Below are positions 1 to 5,299 of a DNA stretch of 5,877 nt, piece after piece (position 1 is the stretch's first letter; every line of letters begins with the position of its first letter). The notes beneath the pieces were generated by a model that was not told the DNA's origin, did not search any database, and saw only the letters and a program-made list of their open reading frames with translations. Source of the stretch: Paracoccaceae bacterium. GTDB taxonomy: Bacteria; Pseudomonadota; Alphaproteobacteria; Rhodobacterales; Rhodobacteraceae. The position numbers and the translations under genes were made by a program. The stretch spans positions 1-5,877 of the forward strand of contig JAESQH010000141.1 of assembly GCA_016765235.1 (NCBI GenBank), given 5' to 3'.

Positions 1-87
1 AGAAGTTACCTGCTTGCGATTCAATCCGCTCGTCAGTGCTACGCGGACTGCCTCTTGTCTGAATTCTGCTGTATGTTGTGATGGCAT
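1..87 (-). CDS. IS3-family transposase OrfA, N-terminal fragment cut by the window edge
   Basis: Reading the minus strand from the ATG at 87-85 gives 29 residues, beginning MPSQHTAEFRQEAVRVALTS and continuing GLNRKQVTS to the window edge. The pattern EFRxEAVRxALxSG followed by a basic residue and QV is the start of the helix-turn-helix domain found at the N-terminus of IS3-family OrfA proteins (HTH_Tnp_1 type), which bind the element's ends. In that family orfA is followed by orfB, which carries the DDE integrase core and is joined by a programmed frameshift; both would lie beyond the left edge. The start is supported by a GGGGGGA ribosome-binding site with 8 bases between the G run and the ATG. 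The fragment is intact as far as it goes. The family call rests on only 29 residues, so the IS3 subgroup cannot be given. Confidence 0.8.
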   Translation of the reverse strand, partial: MPSQHTAEFRQEAVRVALTSGLNRKQVTS

Positions 88-95
88 ATGGTAAT

Positions 96-101
96 CCCCC
101 C
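96..101 (-). promoter_or_regulatory. Ribosome-binding site of the IS3 orfA
   Basis: On the minus strand a GGGGGG run (followed by A) sits 8 bases upstream of the ATG at 87-85. It is the strongest Shine-Dalgarno-like sequence in this part of the window and fixes the orfA start. Confidence 0.6.
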
Positions 102-115
102 ATTTTACATGGAGT

Positions 116-180
116 CCGCTAGTAGAATTACGCAGCCTTTCGTTCAAATGCGAAGGGGCTTTTACCGCCTAGCGTAGAAT
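116..180 (-). repeat. Two imperfect direct repeats in the IS3 leader
   Basis: On the plus strand, CCGCTAGTAGAAT (116-128) is echoed by CCGCCTAGCGTAGAAT (165-180), the second copy having three extra bases. The 7-base core GTAGAAT is identical (122-128 and 174-180), and the copies start 49 bases apart. Being inside the presumed IS end, they could be transposase-binding sites or chance similarity. Confidence 0.4.
134..163 (+). terminator. Terminator-like hairpin inside the IS3 leader
   Basis: On the plus strand AGCCTTTCG (134-142) pairs with CGAAGGGGCT (151-160), allowing one G-U pair and one bulged G. The loop is 8 bases (143-150) and a TTTT run follows at 160-163. This has the form of a rho-independent terminator for rightward transcription. 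On the minus strand the same hairpin lacks a T tail and lies between the presumed IS end and orfA, so there it could instead shield orfA from read-through transcripts. No function is demonstrated. Confidence 0.4.
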
Positions 181-199
181 GCCTGCGTCGAGGATTACA

Positions 200-390
200 A
201 AACCCATTAATGTATCCGAACAAAGCCATTTCGGTTTGCCTGCGCGTTAACTCGAGACAACGAGAGATATTTTTAGAAATACTATACAAGTACAAAACTA
301 CATTCGACCGAACTCAGTGCAATTACGAGGGCGGTTACGGATCAGGATTTATGACGAAGAAAAACTCCAAAACAGTAGCGGTATTTTGCG
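200..390. other. Intergenic stretch without a recognisable gene
   Basis: Short open frames exist here on the plus strand (for example from 210), but they show no family motif, have no clear ribosome-binding site and differ from each other in overlapping frames. The stretch lies between an IS3-type end and an IS21-like end, so it may be decayed mobile-element sequence or simple spacer downstream of the glycan operon. Nothing further can be supported from the sequence. Confidence 0.4.
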
Positions 391-425
391 GCACATTCTG
401 GCCCCTTTTTACACCGCGATTGACA
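391..425. mobile_element. Possible IS21-family terminal repeat remnant
   Basis: On the minus strand from 425 the sequence reads TGTCAATCGCGGTGTAAAA, followed by AGGGGCCAGAATG. IS21-family ends typically start with TGTCA and contain GGTGTAAAA and GGCCA-type blocks, and this stretch has that layout. No IstA or IstB coding sequence is visible beside it and the second end is not in the window, so it would be a remnant or a solo end. The call comes from remembered family appearance, not from an alignment. Confidence 0.35.
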
Positions 426-459
426 CCCGATGCTGCCGAAAATTGGCACTTGGTCAAAA

Positions 460-1821
460 TTACTTGTGTTTATTCAGATTGAGGATATTTCTTATTGCCG
501 AAAGCGTGGAATCAACGGCGCCCGTATGTGCTGCATAAAACCGTTCAACCTCAATCTTCTTGAGAGATTTTGCTTCTTCATTGTCCAGTTTAACAATCGA
601 AGCGACTAAAGCTTCAATGGTCTCAACAGACTCGAGTGCCCCCGCTTCAATTGCTTCAAGTGCTGGGTATTCGATGGTCCAGATATGGGGGCCAACCAAT
701 ACGGTTTTTTTAAGGGCCAGCGGTTCGATAACATTATGCGCGCCGGTAGGCACAAACCCACCCCCAACAATGACAATATCAGCCAGTGCCAAATAGAAGA
801 ACATTTCTCCAAGGGAGTCACCGATCAGGATGTCCACATTCTTGAAATTCACGTTCCCTACCGAGCCAAAACCCACGTCCAAAATTTCGGTCCGTCGTGC
901 CGTTCGGAACCCTTCGGCGTTAAGTAAACGCGCAACATCCACAAACCGCTCGGGCGCTCGTGGGACGTACACAAACAGTGGCGCCGGGCGGCCCAGTATT
1001 GCAAATTCGCGACAAATTCGCTTTATTGCGTCAATATATTGAGGGTCTTCGCCTTCAACAACGCTAGCAAGCGTGATGATTGTTCGGCCAAGTAACGCGC
1101 GATGCGGATCCTTTAGTAATATATCCGCAGCATTTATTTGATTGGGCGGGATAAATTGATCAAACCGCAACTCCCCGGTGACGAAAACATTGGTGGCCCC
1201 AAACCCCCGAAACCGTTCCGCATCAGGTTCCGACTTAATGAACAAAGCTGTGAACCCCGTGACAAGCCGCCCACGTAACCCGAATTTCCGCTTGTCACGT
1301 TGATAGCTCTTTTCGGGATAATGGCCATTACACATAAAAAGCGGCACTTCATGACGGCGCGCGCTGGCAATCATGCGTGGCCACATCTCGACTTCCATGA
1401 CCAGCCCATATTTTGGGGAAAATGCTTTGAAAAATCGACGAAAAACCCAGTCAAATTCAAATGGTACATAGACCGGGATAAGGTTGCCACTTTCGCAAGC
1501 CTCTGGAAATAAAGTTTTCGCGGCGGTTCGGCCAGCAGGTGTAAAATGAGTGGTAACTATCCGTTCCCCGTTTTTGAGCAGAGTCTTAATCAGCGGAGCA
1601 GCGGCACGCATCTCACCCAGCGAAACCGCATGAATCCAAACGCAATCTCCGGTCACATCTTTATAGCGCCCAAAGCGTTCACCCATATGTTTTGAATATC
1701 GGGAGTCTCGTTTTGCCCTCTTGAAAATATACAAGATAACGACCGGCAGCAGCGTCGCCCACAGCACAGCATATCCCAGCAATGCCAGCCGCAGACTAAG
1801 TGATGGAAACCCTTTTCCCAT
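460..1821 (-). CDS. Kdo-transferase-like (WaaA/KdtA, GT30) glycosyltransferase, candidate pseudaminic acid transferase
   Basis: At 453 residues this is slightly longer than usual WaaA (about 425). Residues 10-34 form one hydrophobic membrane anchor followed by a basic KRAKR, as in WaaA, which works at the cytoplasmic face of the inner membrane. Then come MGERFGRY (46-53), HAVSLGE (64-70) with E70 matching the catalytic glutamate of WaaA, MEVEMWPR (142-149), GELRFD (216-221), VEGED (255-259), YVPRAPERF (285-293), GDSLGEM (334-340) and the GGG...GAHNVIEP nucleotide-binding block (353-367). WaaA transfers Kdo from CMP-Kdo to lipid A. Several normally conserved spots differ here: NARLSxRS is NGHYPEKS (165-172), the His of STHEGEE is Val (V255), and the His of PRHPER is Ala (A289). 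The gene begins 4 bases after the pseI stop and is the last in the operon, with no clear ribosome-binding site. Because Pse is also a CMP-activated 2-keto acid, transfer of Pse is a reasonable inference. A true Kdo transferase remains possible. Family confidence is high, donor confidence low. Confidence 0.88.
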   Translation of the reverse strand: MGKGFPSLSLRLALLGYAVLWATLLPVVILYIFKRAKRDSRYSKHMGERFGRYKDVTGDCVWIHAVSLGEMRAAAPLIKTLLKNGERIVTTHFTPAGRTAAKTLFPEACESGNLIPVYVPFEFDWVFRRFFKAFSPKYGLVMEVEMWPRMIASARRHEVPLFMCNGHYPEKSYQRDKRKFGLRGRLVTGFTALFIKSEPDAERFRGFGATNVFVTGELRFDQFIPPNQINAADILLKDPHRALLGRTIITLASVVEGEDPQYIDAIKRICREFAILGRPAPLFVYVPRAPERFVDVARLLNAEGFRTARRTEILDVGFGSVGNVNFKNVDILIGDSLGEMFFYLALADIVIVGGGFVPTGAHNVIEPLALKKTVLVGPHIWTIEYPALEAIEAGALESVETIEALVASIVKLDNEEAKSLKKIEVERFYAAHTGAVDSTLSAIRNILNLNKHK

Positions 1822-1825
1822 GTTG

Positions 1826-2884
1826 TTATTTGCCGGACTTTAGGTTCGCAAGAATAACCGGTGTGTTAGCTTTCGTGTCAATCGTCACGCGGCTTCCTAT
1901 AACTTGATCCAGATGTTTAGGTGCAGCACCAAAACCGGGCCTCACACTACGTACAGCATCCGCGTTAATAATATCGCCCGATTGGAGGTCCTTCACGAAG
2001 TAGAGCGAGCGACGGAACCGGATGTTAGCTTCCTCAGAGGATTTCCGACCATAATCAATTTTCCCAAGGGCCGACCATGCGGTTTTTGCTCCTTCGCAAA
2101 GTTCCGCCATTTCTTTTGGTTCCAGACTAAAGCTGTCGTCGGGTCCACCACCGGTTCGATCCAGAGTGAAATGTTTTTCGATTATCGAAGCCCCGACAGC
2201 AACGCTTGCGATCGCCGTTGTATTATCTAACGTGTGGTCCGATAGCCCGGTAACCAGTCCAAACCGCTCGATCATATCGGGAATGGTCCGCAAGTTAAAA
2301 TCCTCTGGTGGCGCAGGATAGCCGCTAACGCAATGCAGTATTGCCAACTCGCTGCAACCGCCTTCTCGCGCTGCGGACACTGCTTCGGCTATTTCTTCGG
2401 CATCGGCCATACCTGTCGAAATTATCATAGGTTTGCCAGTGCTGGCGGCATACCGGATAAGAGGTAAATCTACCGCTTCGAACGACGCTATTTTATAAGC
2501 CGGTGCATTTAGATCTTCGAGCAAATCGATGGCCGTCGTATCGAATGGAGAGCTGAAAATCGTAATTCCGACATTGCGCGCATGGGCAAAGAGCGGTGCG
2601 TGCCACTCCCATGGCATATGAGCTTCTTCGTACAGCTCGAAAAGTGTGCGGCCATCCCATAGGCCGCCGGATATCCGGAAATCTTCACTGTCACAATCAA
2701 GCGTAATTGTGTCGGGACGGTAGGTTTGAAGTTTGACAGCATCAGCGCCTGCAACTTTAGCTTTTTCGATAAGCGAAAGGGCATTTTCAATTTTGCCATT
2801 ATGATTGGCAGATATTTCGGCAATCAAATAAGGCGGGTGGTCTATGCCTATTGTTGTTCCATCAATTGTTATAGATTTATTCAT
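1826..2884 (-). CDS. pseI: Pseudaminic acid synthase PseI
   Basis: This 352-residue protein has the full NeuB-family layout: an N-terminal TIM barrel and a C-terminal SAF (antifreeze-like) domain from about residue 288. The family condenses phosphoenolpyruvate with a 6-carbon amino sugar, here 2,4-diamino-2,4,6-trideoxy-L-altrose with acyl groups, to give the 9-carbon acid in the cytoplasm. Visible signatures are IAEISANHNG (21-30), KLQTY (51-55), FSSPFD (110-115), KIASFE (131-136), STGMA (156-160), HCVSGYP (184-190), GLSDHT (213-218) and EKHFT (236-240). H217 and H238 fit the two metal-binding histidines of NeuB enzymes. The ISANHxG and SSPFD wording favours PseI over sialic acid (NeuB) or legionaminic acid (LegI) synthases, as do the neighbouring genes. 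The start overlaps the previous stop by 4 bases (ATGA), with GGAAAAG five bases upstream of the ATG. Intact, with normal length. Confidence 0.95.
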   Translation of the reverse strand: MNKSITIDGTTIGIDHPPYLIAEISANHNGKIENALSLIEKAKVAGADAVKLQTYRPDTITLDCDSEDFRISGGLWDGRTLFELYEEAHMPWEWHAPLFAHARNVGITIFSSPFDTTAIDLLEDLNAPAYKIASFEAVDLPLIRYAASTGKPMIISTGMADAEEIAEAVSAAREGGCSELAILHCVSGYPAPPEDFNLRTIPDMIERFGLVTGLSDHTLDNTTAIASVAVGASIIEKHFTLDRTGGGPDDSFSLEPKEMAELCEGAKTAWSALGKIDYGRKSSEEANIRFRRSLYFVKDLQSGDIINADAVRSVRPGFGAAPKHLDQVIGSRVTIDTKANTPVILANLKSGK

Positions 2885-3522
2885 TTCATCTTTTCCAGTC
2901 GAATTATATAACGCTCACCGTGTAGGTCAAAATAAGCGGGAAATCTATTTGGATCACAAACTCTTATCAAATCGAACTGGTCCTGAATTGATAGTTCTGG
3001 ATATATTTTGCTGTCATCTGGTGTTCTACGGCGAAAATAAGTAGGTGTAATATCAGTAATTTGGGGTTGAGGGATAACATCAATGAATTGCTGAACTGCA
3101 AAATCCATTAATTCTAATTCGGCTTTAAATATTACGTGATTTATCTCATCCCATAGAAAACCAGTTGGGATTTCAACAATTAGTTTTTTCCAAATGTCGC
3201 CACTATCGACATTATCTTTGGCTTCACGCAACGAAACCGTGATTTGTGTGGCTCCTTCAAGAAGTTGCCAAATATGCGGGCTCCACCCTCTGCCCAAAGG
3301 TAAATCGCTGGCGTGAATAACCAGAGTTTTTGAATAACGATCGCGATCCTTGGCCCCAATTAATTCATTAGTTGAAATTAAAAATAGCAAATGTCCATTA
3401 GTTAGGTCATTTTTGGATCTAATCAGATCTATAGAATGCTCAGGCTCATTTTTGAGCATCCACTTTTCTAAATAGTTGTTCACTGGATGAGTTAGGGAGC
3501 TACATAAAATTGTTATCTTCAT
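2881..3522 (-). CDS. Sugar N-formyltransferase-like protein in the pseH position
   Basis: This 213-residue protein has the formyltransferase fold of methionyl-tRNA and sugar formyltransferases, which use N10-formyltetrahydrofolate. The core is VIHASDLPLGRGWSP (68-82), matching the N-x-H-x-S-LLP-x-x-RG block, then ITVSL (94-98) and DNVDSGDIW (103-111), matching the D(T/S)GD block. H70 and D106 fit the catalytic His and Asp, but the usual Asn two residues before the His is V68. The tail has PTYFRRRTPDDSKI (159-172) and LIRVCDPNRFPAYF, as in the C-terminal part of sugar formyltransferases. The fMet-tRNA enzyme is about 315 residues, so this is not Fmt. The gene overlaps pseG and pseI by 4 bases each. 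It occupies the slot of the acetyltransferase PseH, suggesting it formylates the 4-amino group of the PseC product. The coding sequence is about 38% GC by hand count, well below its neighbours, suggesting separate acquisition. The fold is well supported; the substrate is inferred from position. Confidence 0.85.
   Translation of the reverse strand: MKITILCSSLTHPVNNYLEKWMLKNEPEHSIDLIRSKNDLTNGHLLFLISTNELIGAKDRDRYSKTLVIHASDLPLGRGWSPHIWQLLEGATQITVSLREAKDNVDSGDIWKKLIVEIPTGFLWDEINHVIFKAELELMDFAVQQFIDVIPQPQITDITPTYFRRRTPDDSKIYPELSIQDQFDLIRVCDPNRFPAYFDLHGERYIIRLEKMK
2890..2896 (-). promoter_or_regulatory. Ribosome-binding site of pseI inside the formyltransferase gene
   Basis: The minus strand has GGAAAAG five bases before the pseI ATG (2884-2882), within the last codons of the upstream gene. 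Together with the ATGA overlap it supports this start and coupled translation. Confidence 0.5.
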
Positions 3523-4610
3523 TTGTTCGCGTCCAATATATTCACCACAACTAACCCGGAACCACTGCCATTTGTGACACTTGCTGCCAACCTAGAACCA
3601 TTCTCTAAAATATTAAGGTTATTACTAATGTCAGATATTATACGATTCAGTTCAATCCCAAAGTGTGCGCCGACTGTGTCTTCCAGCTTGATAGTGGCAC
3701 CCACATCACTGAGAGCACTGGCTATTTCTGATTGATTATCAGCCAGCACCAAAGTCACGCAAGGAAGCCCCAAACAACATCGCTCCCATGCGGTGCTGCC
3801 TGCTGCACCAATGGCTAAATCGCTGTCAGCCATCAGCTTTGCCATATTGTTAACACTTACCTTAACATCCACTTCCCATGGCATGGCGGCCGCAATCTTT
3901 GCTACTTCGTTTAGCCAAGGTGCATGAGGACCCATAACAACAGTAATCCGGCAGTTTTCTGGAAGCGTACTCGACTTAAGTGCCTCCAGTACTTGTCCGG
4001 TCGCGTTGTTCTGATCAACTCCCCCCATGGTTATCAGAATATGATCCAGCGACGGGTTAGCACGCCTCTTTAAACTAAACTCTCTAAGCTGGGCGAATTC
4101 AGGCCTTAGCATGGCATACTTGCTGCCTACCAGCAGGCGGCAAGCCTTGGGCACCAGCCCTGCATACTCCTCCACTGTGTGGCCAAGATTTTGGTCAAGC
4201 AGCAAATCGCAATCGTGGGGTCTATCGGCAAGGTCGTCTATGACCATCAACCGTTTACACGATGGGCGCATTGCCCGCTCCCAGTTGGCATCAATCGCGT
4301 AATGGTCAACCACTATCCAATCGACCACAAGCCCTTGGAGCGCATCACGCGTTTGCTCGGCATCAGTCTGCCAATCGGCACCCAACCAGTCTTTGTGGGA
4401 ATTGCCTGCGGCGTTCGGGCCTGCTGGTAATGTAAAGACTTCAAATCCCGCATCGTTAATGATCTCGATTAGATTGCCCGGATGCTCACGGCATATAAAT
4501 ATACAGCGCTGTTCATTCCCGCTCAATGCTTTGGCCAACGTTAAGCAGCGCATAATATGACCGGTGCCAATATCCAGCGATGCGTCAGCTCGAAATACGA
4601 GTATCCCCAT
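3519..4610 (-). CDS. pseG: UDP-2,4-diacylamino-2,4,6-trideoxy-L-altrose hydrolase PseG
   Basis: PseG removes UDP from the diacylamino-trideoxy-L-altropyranose intermediate, giving the free sugar used by PseI. The 363-residue protein has a GT-B, MurG-like fold with two Rossmann-type halves. The N-terminus FRADASLDIGTGHIMR (6-21) includes GTGH with H18, equivalent to His17, the proposed catalytic base of the Campylobacter enzyme. Further signatures are GADWQTDAEQT (77-87), VDHYAID (101-107), IDDLADR (124-130), LDQNLG (138-143), ITMGGVDQNN (193-202) and GAAGSTAWERCCLGLP (268-283), the nucleotide-binding region. It is longer than the Campylobacter protein (about 274) but too short to carry a fused GNAT (PseH) domain, and none is visible. 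Its start shares one base with the pseF stop (TGATG) and its end overlaps the formyltransferase start. If N4 is formylated, this enzyme must accept an N-formyl substrate. Confidence 0.93.
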   Translation of the reverse strand: MGILVFRADASLDIGTGHIMRCLTLAKALSGNEQRCIFICREHPGNLIEIINDAGFEVFTLPAGPNAAGNSHKDWLGADWQTDAEQTRDALQGLVVDWIVVDHYAIDANWERAMRPSCKRLMVIDDLADRPHDCDLLLDQNLGHTVEEYAGLVPKACRLLVGSKYAMLRPEFAQLREFSLKRRANPSLDHILITMGGVDQNNATGQVLEALKSSTLPENCRITVVMGPHAPWLNEVAKIAAAMPWEVDVKVSVNNMAKLMADSDLAIGAAGSTAWERCCLGLPCVTLVLADNQSEIASALSDVGATIKLEDTVGAHFGIELNRIISDISNNLNILENGSRLAASVTNGSGSGLVVVNILDANK

Positions 4611-5299
4611 CAGCGCGCGCCCATTGCCTTAAACATCAATTCCGCGGTTTCCCAGTCTTCTAGAGTGTCAATGTCTTGCACGCGATAACGTGGCAACACA
4701 ACCGGGACAGACCCAGCGCCAAATATGGGTTTTGCCTCCATCCAAGCGCTCGCTGTGCCCCAATAAAACTGACCCGCATCATGAAAAGCTTCCGCCAAAT
4801 CTTGAGAACGAGTGTGGAATGCGTGCGGTGTAAACATCTCCACACGGTTGTCCTTCGTGATGCGAACCGCACGTTGAATCGGAAAAGCAAAACTTGTGAC
4901 GCTGAAAGCAAAGTCACAGTCCGCTTCTTCAATCATTCGCAGGCCTGTTTCGATATCTTTCGGGCGTACAAATGGTGCTGTCGCATAGATACAGCACACA
5001 TGGTCAGGCGGCGTACCAGCGTGAATAAGCCATTCGGTTGCATGAGCGATTACCGGCGTTGTTCCCGTATGATCATCCGATAGATTTTCGGGGCGCATAA
5101 ACGGAACCGTCGCCCCATGGGCTACTGATATCTGCGCAATTTCTTCGCTGTCAGTCGAAACCATGACTTGGTCAAAACAACCGCTCGCAAGGGCTGCTTC
5201 AATAGAATATGCAATCATTGGCTTACCGCAAAACGGCTTTATATTTTTACGCGGGATACGCTTGCTGCCACCGCGTGCAGGTATTACGGCAATTTTCAT
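4610..5299 (-). CDS. pseF: Pseudaminic acid cytidylyltransferase PseF
   Basis: PseF activates pseudaminic acid with CTP to CMP-pseudaminic acid, the donor for glycosyltransferases. The 229-residue protein is full length for the CMP-nonulosonate synthetase family. The CTP-binding start is IPARGGSKRIPRKNIKPFCG (6-25). It is followed by VSTDSEEIA (47-55), RPENLSDDHTGT (69-80), YATAPF (105-110), SVTSFAFPIQRA (133-144), RSQDLAEAFHDAGQFYWG (164-181) and a late DIDT (209-212), probably metal binding. The FPIQRA and SQDLxEAFHDAGQFYWG segments are characteristic of PseF compared with NeuA and LegF. The ATG overlaps the pseC stop by 4 bases (ATGA). There is no good Shine-Dalgarno sequence of its own, which suggests coupled translation. 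GC in sampled lines is 50-57%, typical of this window. Confidence 0.95.
   Translation of the reverse strand: MKIAVIPARGGSKRIPRKNIKPFCGKPMIAYSIEAALASGCFDQVMVSTDSEEIAQISVAHGATVPFMRPENLSDDHTGTTPVIAHATEWLIHAGTPPDHVCCIYATAPFVRPKDIETGLRMIEEADCDFAFSVTSFAFPIQRAVRITKDNRVEMFTPHAFHTRSQDLAEAFHDAGQFYWGTASAWMEAKPIFGAGSVPVVLPRYRVQDIDTLEDWETAELMFKAMGAR

Larger units (their letters stand above)
1..199 (-). mobile_element. End of an IS3-family insertion sequence; outer boundary tentative
   Basis: The orfA fragment at 1-87 reads leftwards, so the element's left (orfA-side) end must lie to its right, between 88 and roughly 200. IS3 elements usually begin with TG. A minus-strand sequence TGTAATCCTCGACGCAGG starting at 199 is a possible terminal repeat, but without the other end this is a guess. 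The leader between that point and orfA contains a hairpin and two imperfect direct repeats, listed separately. Only one end is in the window, so neither inverted repeats nor a target-site duplication can be checked. That an IS3-type element is present is fairly secure; the boundary at 199 is not. Confidence 0.5.

Noticed and set aside
119..147. A sigma70-type promoter for the IS3 orfA (TTGAAC at 147-142, TACTAG at 124-119 on the minus strand, 17-base spacing)
   Set aside because: The -10 element matches the consensus at only three of six positions, so it is too weak to list as a feature.
435..460. Possible terminator for the operon just after the GT30 stop (TTGGC...GTCAA with flanking A/T runs)
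   Set aside because: The stem is only 5 pairs with a G-U on the plus strand. On the minus strand, where the operon is transcribed, it has an A-C mismatch, so it is unlikely to act as a terminator.
210..482. A 90-residue open frame on the plus strand in the intergenic region
   Set aside because: It has no recognisable motif and no ribosome-binding site, overlaps another open frame at 317-538, and runs into the end of the GT30 gene on the opposite strand.
1904..2230. A 108-residue plus-strand open frame opposite pseI
   Set aside because: It is a shadow of the well-supported pseI gene, with no family resemblance.
1826..2884. Sialic acid (NeuB) or legionaminic acid (LegI) synthase instead of PseI
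   Set aside because: The neighbouring PseC, PseF and PseG signatures and the ISANHxG and SSPFD motifs fit the pseudaminic acid branch better.
4676..5083. A 135-residue plus-strand open frame opposite pseF
   Set aside because: It lies wholly inside pseF, whose motifs are clear, and has no recognisable domain.
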